From NCBI GenBank assembly GCA_016722705.1, contig JADKGN010000004.1:2418001-2482000 (forward strand): 64,000 nucleotides of DNA, read 5' to 3'. A model generated the notes under the pieces. It made no database searches. It saw only the letters and a program-made list of their open reading frames with translations, and was not told where the DNA came from. The position numbers were made by a program, and so were the translations under genes. The DNA is from Candidatus Dechloromonas phosphoritropha. Lineage in GTDB: Bacteria; Pseudomonadota; Gammaproteobacteria; Burkholderiales; Rhodocyclaceae. Numbering within the stretch: position 1 is the first letter of the stretch; each line of letters opens with the position of its first letter. Positions 16,881-25,133 of the stretch are shown piece by piece.

Positions 16881-18125
16881 GTGCTCAATCGAATCTGGGT
16901 TGCCTTCATCCTCGTCGGCTTCGTCGCCGCCGTGATCCACACGCTGCAGGGCGACCTGGAGATGTTTTCGCGGGTGATGACAGGGCTGTTCGACACGGCG
17001 AAGACCGGCTTCGACATTTCGCTCGGCCTGGTGGGGATCATGAGCCTGTGGCTGGGGGTAATGAAGATTGGCGAGAAGGGCGGGCTGATCCAGTTGTTCG
17101 GACGGGCGCTCGCCCCCTTCTTCCGTCGCGTCTTTCCCGACATCCCGCCCGGCCATCCGGCGAGCGGCAGCATCGTCATGAACTTCAGCGCCAACATCCT
17201 CGGCCTCGACAACGCGGCGACGCCGCTCGGGTTGAAGGCGATGCGCGAGTTGCAGGAGATCAACCCGCACAAGGATACGGCCAGCAATCCGATGATCATG
17301 TTCCTGGTGCTCAACACGGCGGGCATCACGCTGATCCCGACCTCGGTGATCGCCATCCGCCAGAGCATCGCATTGAAGCAGGGGCTGGTCGGCTTCAACG
17401 CCGCCGACATCTTTTTGCCGACGTTGCTCGGTACCTTCGTCTCGTTCTGCGCCGGGCTGATCGCGGTGGCGATCTGGCAGCGCCTCAACCTCTTCTGCAA
17501 GCCAGTGCTCGCCTTCTTCGCCGGCTTTGCGGCCTTGATGGGGGGGCTTTACCTGTGGCTGGGCGGGATGCCGCCGGACAAGATGGCGCAGATGATCGGC
17601 CTGCTCGGCAGCGGTATCATCGTCTCGATCATCGTCCTCTTCGTCGCCGTCGCCGCGTGGCGTGGCGTCGATGTGTACGAGAGCTTCGTCGACGGCGCCA
17701 AGGAGGGCTTTGGCGTTGCCGTGCAGATCATTCCCTACCTGATCGCCATGCTGGTGGCGATCTCGGTCTTCCGCACCACCGGCTGCATGGATTACGTCAT
17801 CGGGGCCATTCGCGCTGCCGTGCTGGCACTTGGGCTGAATGACGATTTCGTGCCGGCACTGCCGGTCGGTCTGATGAAGACGCTCTCCGGCAGCGGCGCG
17901 CGCGGGCTGATGGTGGACGTGATGACCACCTACGGCGTCGATTCCTTCCAGGGCAAGTTGGCGGCGATCATCCAGGGCTCGACGGAAACGACTTTCTACG
18001 TGCTGGCCGTCTATTTCGGTAGCGTCAATATCACGAAGACCCGCTACGCCGTGGCCGGCGGCCTGATCGCCGATGCCGTCGGGCTGGTCGGGGCGATCTT
18101 GATCGGCTATGCCTTTTACCACTGA
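16881..18125 (+). CDS. Nucleoside-recognition (SpmA-SpmB fusion) membrane protein
   Basis: About 414 residues with several membrane spans in two related halves. The first half has the gate-domain pattern FSANILGLDNAATPLGLKAM, the second has FGVAVQIIPYLIAMLVAI and GSTETTFYVLAVYFGS. This matches proteins in which the spore-maturation paralogues SpmA and SpmB are fused; in non-sporulating bacteria their function is unknown but transport of a small solute is likely. The frame starts at GTG 16848, but family members usually start with M-x-N-R-I-W, so the GTG at 16881 is preferred. No clear ribosome site for either. Confidence 0.85.
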   Translation: MLNRIWVAFILVGFVAAVIHTLQGDLEMFSRVMTGLFDTAKTGFDISLGLVGIMSLWLGVMKIGEKGGLIQLFGRALAPFFRRVFPDIPPGHPASGSIVMNFSANILGLDNAATPLGLKAMRELQEINPHKDTASNPMIMFLVLNTAGITLIPTSVIAIRQSIALKQGLVGFNAADIFLPTLLGTFVSFCAGLIAVAIWQRLNLFCKPVLAFFAGFAALMGGLYLWLGGMPPDKMAQMIGLLGSGIIVSIIVLFVAVAAWRGVDVYESFVDGAKEGFGVAVQIIPYLIAMLVAISVFRTTGCMDYVIGAIRAAVLALGLNDDFVPALPVGLMKTLSGSGARGLMVDVMTTYGVDSFQGKLAAIIQGSTETTFYVLAVYFGSVNITKTRYAVAGGLIADAVGLVGAILIGYAFYH

Positions 18126-18339
18126 GGCACGGCACGGTTGCTACGGTCGACGCCAAAAGTCGGGTCAAATTCCGGGTTGAACGCCCCCTCCGAGAGATCT
18201 GGTAGTTTCAGGATGCAGCTGCTTGCCGTCCTGCGGGGAATCGCTCTAGCCTTGTCCGCGGTCACCGGGCAGGCGCGCTGAGCCCGAAGCCGGGTCAGCC
18301 GTGGTGAAAAGCCTCCCACATCGGCCGGACCTTTCGGCC

Positions 18340-20394
18340 CTAGACTGCGATTGCGCCTGGGAAATCCCGCAGCGCCGGCATCACTGGGTCGATATCAGCG
18401 GCGTTTTCCTGCCGCGCCCCGGAGGTGAACTTCGCGTAGGCGTTGAGTTCGCCGGGCGTCAGGTGGCCGGCAAGCGGGGCGATCTGCGAAAAGCGGACGT
18501 TGTGACGGAGCAGGTGCAGGATGAAGGTGTGGCGCAGGGCCTCCGGCGTCACCGCGGTGGGTTCTTCCAGCCCGGCGTCGAGCGCCGCGTAGGTGACCCG
18601 GGTGGCGACCTCGGCGGCCGCGACCGGTTCGCCCTGCGCCGTGCAGAAGAGCGGCCGCTGCGGCTCGGTGGGGGCGATGCTCGCGAGCTTGTGGGCCAGC
18701 CAGCCGGGCAGTGCCAGTTCGCGCGCCGATGCGCCACGGACGGCCAGTCGCCCGCTGTCGGGAGAAAGATCGCCGGCTGCGAGCGCGCACACCTCGTCGG
18801 TGGTCAGCCCGAGCAAATGGAGGGCGCACAGCACGAGGCCCTGGTCGTCGGCGGCGGCGAGCAGCGCCCCGACTTCTTCCTGCGCAAGTTCGCGCGGCAG
18901 GGACTCCTGCATGGTGAGCTGTGGCGGCGGGCGCTGGCTGGCATCGACCGCCCCGCCAGCGAGCAGCGGCATCGCATCGGCGGTCAGTGCCGGGCCGAAC
19001 CAGGGCTGAGGCACGACGACGGTGGCAGTGGTGGGCGGCGCCGGCGCCCGGTTGAAGAGTTCAACGAACCACATCGCCAGCAGGCCGAGCACGAAGGAAA
19101 GACCGAGATTGATCAGCGCGTCGCGCATGTAGGCGGGGCGCCACGGGCTCTGTGGGGCGCTGGCGGCCTCGATCAGCTTGAGGCTCGGCATGCGCGTGTT
19201 CTGTGTGGCCTCGAGCTTGGACAGGCGCTCAACCGCGTTGCGCCGTGCGCCAGCAATCCGCACCAGGTCTTCCTCGATCGCCTTGGCTTCCTGAAAGTTG
19301 CCGGAGAACACCTGAGCCTCGCGCCGTTGCCGGTCGATCTGCGTGCGCAGGCGGTCCGCCGCGGCGCGGGCGCTTGCAGCGTCCTCCTCGGCGGTTGCCA
19401 GCGCGGCTTGCTGGCTTGCGGCCCGGGTCGAGATAAGTTGTTGCTCCAGTTCCGCGAGCCGCGCCCGCTGCGCCTTGGCGTTGGGATCCATGGCCATGAA
19501 CTGGGGAGTGTAGACGCGTTCCATGTCGCGCAACTGCTCGCGGGTGGCCGAGATGCGCTGCTCGATCGCCGCCAGTGTCGGGTTGTCCTTGGCTAGTACC
19601 GGGCTGCGGCCGGAGGCGGCCGACTCGCGCAGGGTCCGCAGCTTGGCCTCGGTTTTGGCGACTTCCTCGTTGGCCTTGGTCAGCGATTCGGAAAGGCCCT
19701 TCATGCGCGCAAGGGACTCGTTCTCAGCACGCTCGGAAGAAACGACACCACTCTGCTCGCGAAAGGCCGCGAGTTGTACGCGCTTGTCGACGATGGTGCT
19801 GCCGAGGCGGTCGACTTCGTCGCGCAGATTGGCGACCGCTTCCTGCGAGCTTCTGTCGTGAGCGCTCAGCGACTGCTCGTGATAGGCCTCGATCAGGGTG
19901 TTGACGATGCGTGCCATCAACTGCGGCGAGCCGCCGATAGCTGTCAGTTCGACGACGTCGGTGCCGGCGACCGGGGTGGCGGCGACGGCATTCTGGAGGG
20001 CGACCACCGGGTCAGCCTCGGGAAAGGCACCGGTACTCCATTCATTCTGCAAGCGGCGATGGACTTCCTCGAGAACGGGACGGCTGGTGATCACCTGGGC
20101 CTGGGTCAACAACTCGAGCCGCTGTGGCGGGGGAAGCTCGGCGCTGCTCGAGCCGGCTGCCGTCGTGACTGTCTGCGAGGTGACCACGCCAAAGCCGATG
20201 TTTACCTTGGCGCTGGCGCGGTATTCGGGGGCGCGTGACAGGTTCCACGCCAGCCCCGGCAAGAGAGTAATGAGGAACACGGCGAGAAATACGGTCAGCC
20301 GCCGCCGGTTGCTGCGGCGGACGGCTTCAGCGTCATCGGCGTGGCGGGTGGGATCGAGGTTGAACCCATCGCGGAACTTCGGAATCCTGGACAT
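18340..20394 (-). CDS. Wzz/GumC chain-length protein fused to a degenerate tyrosine-recombinase domain
   Basis: 684 residues. Membrane spans lie at about 32-51 and 425-447 and enclose a periplasmic Wzz/GumC domain with long coiled coils (about 185-260 and 305-395). Beyond the second span a proline-rich linker leads to a cytoplasmic domain (about 497-665) that aligns with the catalytic fold of XerC/D-type recombinases. TPEALRHTFILHLL and LAGHLTPGELNAYAKF keep Arg621, His644 and Tyr653. The first catalytic Arg is Thr531, the lysine of the beta-hairpin is absent, and the HxxR histidine is Glu618. So the domain is probably non-catalytic. The N-terminal part would control polysaccharide length at the inner membrane. 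No EPS genes are adjacent. Confidence 0.8.
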   Translation of the reverse strand: MSRIPKFRDGFNLDPTRHADDAEAVRRSNRRRLTVFLAVFLITLLPGLAWNLSRAPEYRASAKVNIGFGVVTSQTVTTAAGSSSAELPPPQRLELLTQAQVITSRPVLEEVHRRLQNEWSTGAFPEADPVVALQNAVAATPVAGTDVVELTAIGGSPQLMARIVNTLIEAYHEQSLSAHDRSSQEAVANLRDEVDRLGSTIVDKRVQLAAFREQSGVVSSERAENESLARMKGLSESLTKANEEVAKTEAKLRTLRESAASGRSPVLAKDNPTLAAIEQRISATREQLRDMERVYTPQFMAMDPNAKAQRARLAELEQQLISTRAASQQAALATAEEDAASARAAADRLRTQIDRQRREAQVFSGNFQEAKAIEEDLVRIAGARRNAVERLSKLEATQNTRMPSLKLIEAASAPQSPWRPAYMRDALINLGLSFVLGLLAMWFVELFNRAPAPPTTATVVVPQPWFGPALTADAMPLLAGGAVDASQRPPPQLTMQESLPRELAQEEVGALLAAADDQGLVLCALHLLGLTTDEVCALAAGDLSPDSGRLAVRGASARELALPGWLAHKLASIAPTEPQRPLFCTAQGEPVAAAEVATRVTYAALDAGLEEPTAVTPEALRHTFILHLLRHNVRFSQIAPLAGHLTPGELNAYAKFTSGARQENAADIDPVMPALRDFPGAIAV

Positions 20395-20688
20395 TCGATA
20401 CGGCCTCGGGTCAAGCGGCGGTCACTTCCACAGCAAGGCAATCTTCTTGCCGCCGGGCGGGCCCCGCTTGGTTGGCGACGAATACCCCAAACCCTCTGCG
20501 GAAAGCAGAATCTTGAGCATATTCTATCCCATTGATGTTGGCGTCTGCCATGACGATTGCTGGTGTCCCCGTAATGCAACACTTGGGCCTGCCAAGCAAG
20601 CCTCGCGCATTGCCGAGTCGGTCGATCGTTGCGGTCAACGGCTGAATATGGGCGAAAATATGCAACTCGCCATACGCTGGTTTGCGTC

Positions 20689-21264
20689 GTGTCCATCCTC
20701 ATCCTCCTCAACAAGCCCTATGGTGTCCTCAGCCAGTTCACGCCGGAGGGCAAATGGCGGGCGTTGGACGAGTTCATTTCGGTCAAGGACGTCTACGTCG
20801 CCGGCCGCCTGGATGCCGATAGCGAGGGGCTGCTGATCCTCACAGACGACGGCAAGCTGCAGGCCCGGATCGCCGATCCGAAGCACAAGCTGGAAAAGAC
20901 CTACTGGGCGCAGGTCGAGGGCATTCCCGACGAAGTGGCACTCGACCGCTTGCGTGCTGGCGTCGCCCTGTCCGATTTCACCGCCCGGCCGGCCAAGGTA
21001 CGGCGAATCGGCGAGCCGGCCGGGTTGTGGCCGCGCAACCCGCCGATTCGTTATCGTGCGGCGATCCTGACCTCGTGGCTGGAGATCCGCATTGCCGAGG
21101 GCAAGAACCGCCAGGTGAGGCGGATGACGGCCGCCATCGGGTATCCTGTGCTGCGCCTGGTGCGCGCTGCGATCGGGTCAGTGACGCTGGATGGTCTGGC
21201 GCCGGGGGCGTGGCGGAAGATCGACGGCTGTTACAAGGATTTGCAAGGGAGTTTCGATGAATAG
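20689..21264 (+). CDS. rluE: 23S rRNA pseudouridine synthase, RluE type
   Basis: About 191 residues from a GTG start. The hallmark motif is VAGRLDADSEGLLILTDDG, with the catalytic aspartate of the RsuA/RluB/E/F family. It begins directly with LILLNKPYGVLSQF and lacks the S4 domain, like RluE, which modifies U2457 in 23S rRNA. NRQVRRMTAAIG is the conserved C-terminal binding loop. The frame is open upstream to 20629, but the conserved part starts at 20689. It overlaps the DUF192 gene by eight bases. Confidence 0.88.
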   Translation: MSILILLNKPYGVLSQFTPEGKWRALDEFISVKDVYVAGRLDADSEGLLILTDDGKLQARIADPKHKLEKTYWAQVEGIPDEVALDRLRAGVALSDFTARPAKVRRIGEPAGLWPRNPPIRYRAAILTSWLEIRIAEGKNRQVRRMTAAIGYPVLRLVRAAIGSVTLDGLAPGAWRKIDGCYKDLQGSFDE

Positions 21265-21700
21265 GAAAACGCTAGGTGCGCTCGCCGGCCTGCTGCTCGC
21301 AGCGGTATCGTGGGCGCAGGATTCGATGCCGGTGATGGAACTGACTGCCGGCATGCATCGCATCGAGGCGGAAGTGGCCGCCAACGACCAGAACCGCCAG
21401 GTCGGGCTGATGAACCGCCGGGTCATGCCGGCGCAGCGCGGCATGCTCTTCGTCTTCGGCCGCGAGAACACGCACTGCATGTGGATGCGCAATACCTACC
21501 TCCCGCTTTCGGTGGCCTTCATGGATGCCGACGGCGTCATCATCAACATCGAGGACATGCAGCCGCAGACCGAAGCCAACCACTGCGCGAAGAAGCCGGC
21601 GCGCTTTGCGCTGGAGATGAACCAGGGCTGGTTCGCCCAGCGCGGGATCAAGCCCGGCACCAGGCTGGGCGGCATCGACAAGGCGCCGCGGCCGCAATAA
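21257..21700 (+). CDS. DUF192 family exported protein
   Basis: 147 residues starting at ATG 21257 after AAGGGAG. A signal peptide (LGALAGLLLAAVSWAQ) precedes the DUF192 fold, recognised by VGLMNRRVMPAQRGMLFVF and CMWMRNTYLPLSVAFMD. The function of this family is unknown. It overlaps the end of rluE and the start of ubiC, so the three form a tight operon. Confidence 0.9.
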   Translation: MNRKTLGALAGLLLAAVSWAQDSMPVMELTAGMHRIEAEVAANDQNRQVGLMNRRVMPAQRGMLFVFGRENTHCMWMRNTYLPLSVAFMDADGVIINIEDMQPQTEANHCAKKPARFALEMNQGWFAQRGIKPGTRLGGIDKAPRPQ

Positions 21701-22218
21701 TGACATCCGGAAAATGGCGTTCCCGGCTTGTTGTTGGCGGGCCAGACCCGGCGCTGCGTTCGTGGCTGACCGAGCCGGGTTCGTTGACGGCGCGCTGTCA
21801 GTGCGCGTGTCGCGACTTTCGCGTGCGCCTTCTCGACTACGGCAAGGATCTGCCGCAGGCTGACGAAATGCCGCGCCGCCGCCTGGTATGGGTGCGCGAG
21901 GTCGTTCTCGAATGCGACGGGGTGCCGGTGATTTTTGCCCATACCGTGCTGTCGACCGTAACCAGGGGTCGTCTGACGCGCTGGCTAACGGGCCTCGGCA
22001 GCCGCTCGCTGGGTTCGCTGCTCTTCTCGTATCCCGGGTTCAGGCGCGGTGCGATCGAGTACCGGCGGCTCGATGCCCGCCATACGCTCCATCAGCGTGC
22101 CGCAGCCCTCGGGGCGGCCGGGCCCTGCCTCTGGGCGCGGCGCTCGCTGCACCGGCTGGGGGCACAGCAGGTGCTGGTGACTGAAGTTTTTCTGCCGGCA
22201 ATCGCGAACCTCAAGTAG
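21700..22218 (+). CDS. ubiC: Chorismate-pyruvate lyase
   Basis: 172 residues. UbiC turns chorismate into 4-hydroxybenzoate and pyruvate, the entry to ubiquinone synthesis. The start ATG shares one base with the preceding stop. Recognisable are the early WLTEPGSLTARC segment, RRRLVWVREVVLECDG (WxREV typical of UbiC) and GSRSLGSLLF near residue 105. The length fits E. coli UbiC. No ubiA follows, so the pathway is split over the genome. Confidence 0.85.
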   Translation: MTSGKWRSRLVVGGPDPALRSWLTEPGSLTARCQCACRDFRVRLLDYGKDLPQADEMPRRRLVWVREVVLECDGVPVIFAHTVLSTVTRGRLTRWLTGLGSRSLGSLLFSYPGFRRGAIEYRRLDARHTLHQRAAALGAAGPCLWARRSLHRLGAQQVLVTEVFLPAIANLK

Positions 22219-22243
22219 CACCGCATCCGGACAAACTGCATCG

Positions 22244-23713
22244 TTACCAGGGCGCCTTTTGCGCCAACCAGGTATCGAGAGCTTCCGGTAGTTCGTGCGT
22301 CAGCAGTTCGTGCCGGCCGGCGACCCAGCCATGGACCGGTCCGGGCGGGCGGTTGGCCAGCGCCTGTTCGACCAGTATCCCGGCGGTGACTTGGTCATTG
22401 ATCAGCCCGAGCTCGTCTTGGATCTGGGTGAGGGACGCCAGGTAGCGTCGCAGCCGGTTCGGGGCCAGCAGGGGGGTGAAGAATTCGACGGCATAACGCA
22501 GCTTCTTGAAGCAGATGCGCATCTCGTGTCGTTCTTCGGGCGTCAACTCGGCTGCACGTTCGGCGAGCAAGCGGGCCTGGCGGGCGCGGCTACACAAGCG
22601 CTTGCGGGCAAAACTTTTCAGTTTCAGAGGTTGCTGATCCTGCAGACCGTAAACTGCGGCGGTGAAGTCGACCACCAAGCGCGGGTAATCCGGCAGGGCG
22701 ACCAGATGTGCCGCGGCGGTGCGTGCCTGCTGGGCGCGCCGCACAGCCTCGGCCTGCAGGCGCCGGGCGTCGCGGTGATCGGGAAAGGCGGTGAGGATCG
22801 GCGGTAGCGTCTCGCTGACGAAGACATCCCAGTTGCGCGTATCGCCCAGGTCGCCAGCCAGACCCCGCCAGGCCTGGCTGTAGGCGGCCACGAAATCGGC
22901 CGGCAGCACCGGGCCGAAGAGCTTGAGCGCCGAGCGCAGGCGGCGCAGCGCGACGCGGCCCTGATGGACGTATTCGGGATCCTTGTTTGCGGTCAGCAGG
23001 CCGTATTCATTGCGCTGGAACTGCTCCAGGCAGCTCAGTGCGATGGCGCGGAAGGCATTGACTGGGGACATCTCCGCGCTGAGCGTCGCGGCCTTGGCGC
23101 GGAACGGCTTCTGCGGGATCTCGCTGAACAGCGCGTAGCCGCGCTCAGCCTTGCTCATGACGGCGGGGCGCAGATCAAGCGTTTCCTGCAAGACGTGGCT
23201 GAGAGCGAAGATGTCGCCCATCACGCCGCTGATCAGTTCGAGTTCGACCTCGCAGATGGGTGTCGAGCGTCCGTTGCATTCGACCTTGCCGCGGTCCAGC
23301 ACCAGTTCGATCAGCGACTCTCCGACCGGCACATGCCAAGTGGTCCGGCGGAAATCGGTGGTGAATATAGCTTGGAGTCGCGGCAGCGCCTTGTCGAGTA
23401 CCGCCTTGAATTCCGGCTCATCGACATGGCTGAAGTCGAACTGCCCCGGTTTGGCCGGAGTTTCCCACTCGTGGCGCAGGGCCAAGCCGCCGCTGACCGT
23501 GGCCGCCGACTTGACGGTGAGCAGCCACTGTTTCCCCATCTTGCGGAAGCGCAGGGCAATCCGGCGCGCGCTCAACTCCAGTGCCGGGGTGTCGTAATAG
23601 GTATTCAGCAGGCGCTGTGTCTGCGGCTTGATGCCGGTCAGCAACGGGTGAGCGGGAAGGCGCCGCGCCGTCTGCGCGGTCAGCTGAAGCTTGAGTTCGA
23701 TTTCAGTTGCCAT
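22244..23713 (-). CDS. CYTH and CHAD domain protein (inorganic triphosphatase-like)
   Basis: 489 residues. The CYTH domain opens with ATEIELKLQL (ExExK, binding triphosphate and metal) and spans about residues 1-205. The CHAD domain, a helical histidine-rich polyphosphate-binding fold, fills the rest (VHQGRVALRRLRSALKLF and FKKLRYAVEFF). The first domain hydrolyses triphosphate in YgiF-like proteins, and CHAD binds polyphosphate granules. That would suit a polyphosphate-accumulating relative. The frame is open to 23824, but ATG 23713 starts the motif. Confidence 0.9.
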   Translation of the reverse strand: MATEIELKLQLTAQTARRLPAHPLLTGIKPQTQRLLNTYYDTPALELSARRIALRFRKMGKQWLLTVKSAATVSGGLALRHEWETPAKPGQFDFSHVDEPEFKAVLDKALPRLQAIFTTDFRRTTWHVPVGESLIELVLDRGKVECNGRSTPICEVELELISGVMGDIFALSHVLQETLDLRPAVMSKAERGYALFSEIPQKPFRAKAATLSAEMSPVNAFRAIALSCLEQFQRNEYGLLTANKDPEYVHQGRVALRRLRSALKLFGPVLPADFVAAYSQAWRGLAGDLGDTRNWDVFVSETLPPILTAFPDHRDARRLQAEAVRRAQQARTAAAHLVALPDYPRLVVDFTAAVYGLQDQQPLKLKSFARKRLCSRARQARLLAERAAELTPEERHEMRICFKKLRYAVEFFTPLLAPNRLRRYLASLTQIQDELGLINDQVTAGILVEQALANRPPGPVHGWVAGRHELLTHELPEALDTWLAQKAPW

Positions 23714-23889
23714 GGATGTGCCGGATGGTTGAAGGTTCGGAATACAGATTATGCCCTCTCGGTGCGGCTGCAGGGCGGCAAGCAGTGTCGACAATTGTGC
23801 AACTTTATCAATGATCTGTGCCAACTATTTAACGATGGCCGGGGCGGTCTGTTGTGCCGGCCCGGATTGATTAGGCACTATATCGCAAC

Positions 23890-24195
23890 TCAGGCCGCCT
23901 TTTGCATGGCATAAGCCTGACGGGCTTCGAGGGGTGAGATGAAGCCTGGGTTTTCAAGACGCCAGTGATGATTGTATCTTTCCTTGAACGCGGTGACGAC
24001 GACTCGGACCTCTACGACGTTGCCGAAGCGGCGGCCATGGATGGTCTGCTCCTTCAGCGTCCGGTTGAAGCGCTCGGCGACGCCGCTGGTCTGTGGCTCG
24101 GGGACAAAGGTGAAGCTTGGCGCCATACCCCGGAACTTGATCTGGTTGAGGAAGTCGTCGGCGGTGTATTGCGTGCCGTTGTCCACACGGGACAC
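23890..24195 (-). pseudogene. Transposase (integrase-core) C-terminal fragment
   Basis: Only the last 100 residues of an rve-type DDE transposase remain: VDNGTQYTADDF carries the second aspartate and PQTSGVAERFNRTLKEQ the catalytic glutamate. The first aspartate and DNA-binding part are lost. It abuts the broken end of the ABC binding-protein gene near 24195, so the insertion or a later deletion truncated both. Confidence 0.8.
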
Positions 24196-24419
24196 TGGCG
24201 ACCGAGCCCTATGGACTGATGCGCCGGCGGGACGATCCGCAGTTCAAGAAGTTCGTCGATGAAGTGCCGGTTGGCCTGATGAAGAGCGGCACACTGGCCA
24301 GGCTCTACGACAAGTGGTTCATGAACCCGATTCCGCCGAATGGTATCAATCTGCGGATGCCGATGTCGGAAAAGCTCAAGGCGGCGATCGCCAACCTCGA
24401 CGACAAACCGGAGAACTGA
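24196..24419 (+). pseudogene. Glutamate/aspartate ABC transporter substrate-binding protein, C-terminal fragment
   Basis: About 74 codons remain. RRRDDPQFKKFVDEV, LYDKWFMNPIPPNG and the ending match the C-terminus of GltI-like periplasmic amino-acid-binding proteins. The signal peptide and three quarters of the protein are missing; the break coincides with the transposase fragment. A strong palindromic terminator follows the stop codon. Confidence 0.78.
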
Positions 24420-24433
24420 GGGCGGCCGTGAAG

Positions 24434-24471
24434 AGACAAATGGCCATGCAGATCTGCATGGCCATTTGTCT
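24434..24471. terminator. Perfect 38-bp palindrome
   Basis: A 38-bp sequence, from AGACAAATGG to CCATTTGTCT, that equals its own reverse complement, centred on GATC. It lies between the truncated amino-acid transporter gene and the convergent ybhB-like gene. The stem is longer than needed for termination and has only short T-runs beyond, so it may be a bidirectional terminator or a processing site. Confidence 0.65.
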
Positions 24472-24485
24472 TGGGAGAGCCCGGT

Positions 24486-25115
24486 TCAGGCGCCCAGTGA
24501 GGGGTTCAGGGTGTAGGTGCCGGTCAAACTGGCCTCGGCAAGAACATGGCCGGCGATCGCGGCGCGTACTTCCGGGCCACCAAATTTGCCGGACACCGGC
24601 AGCTGCTCGATGTCGAGCGCGTAGACCGTGAACACATAGCGATGAATGATCTCGTCGTTCCACGGTGGGCAGGGGCCGTCGAAGCCGTGGTAGTCGCCGC
24701 GCATGTCGTTGTCGCCGGCGAACCAATCAGTGTAGTTGTTGATGCCCTGGAGGGCGTCGTGGGGCGCTTGCGGGCCGGGTTTGCCGCGCGGCGTGACGTC
24801 GCTCGAAAATTCACCTTCATTTATGGCGTTGACCGCAACAGGCAGGTCGATCAGCACCCAGTGGAAGAAATCGACGCGCGGCAACGAGGCGGGGACGGTA
24901 CGGTCTTCCTGATTGACGTCGTCACCCTTGCTTGGTACATCGGGGTCATGGCAAATGACGACGAAGGAGCGTGTGCCGGCGGGAATTTCCGACCATGCCA
25001 GTTGCGGGTTCAGGTTTCTGCCCAGGCCGACATGGTGGTCGCTGTCTGGGATGCAGAAGGCATAGTCGCCGGGAATCGCCTGCCCGTCGGCAAAGCTGGT
25101 ACTGGTCAGTTTCAT
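24486..25115 (-). CDS. YbhB/YbcL family (PEBP) protein
   Basis: 209 residues of the phosphatidylethanolamine-binding protein family. Typical features are NLNPQLAWSEIPAGTRSFVVICHDPD with the ligand-pocket aspartate, FFHWVLIDLP, and YTDWFAGDNDMRGDYHGFDGPCPPWND before the last helix. Family members bind phospholipid-like or small ligands; a bacterial function is not established. There is no signal peptide. The start is preceded by GGAGAAAC. It ends 14 bp from the palindrome. Confidence 0.9.
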   Translation of the reverse strand: MKLTSTSFADGQAIPGDYAFCIPDSDHHVGLGRNLNPQLAWSEIPAGTRSFVVICHDPDVPSKGDDVNQEDRTVPASLPRVDFFHWVLIDLPVAVNAINEGEFSSDVTPRGKPGPQAPHDALQGINNYTDWFAGDNDMRGDYHGFDGPCPPWNDEIIHRYVFTVYALDIEQLPVSGKFGGPEVRAAIAGHVLAEASLTGTYTLNPSLGA

Positions 25116-25133
25116 AGAATGTTTCTCCTCCGG

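Noticed and set aside
18126..18339. Possible riboswitch or small RNA before the end of the Wzz gene
   Set aside because: Some short stems can be drawn, but no known consensus fits and the region is downstream of both flanking genes.
18301..19596. Long forward ORF (431 codons) opposite the Wzz fusion gene
   Set aside because: It mirrors the GC-rich third positions of the minus-strand gene and has no family pattern; the opposite strand gives a coherent protein.
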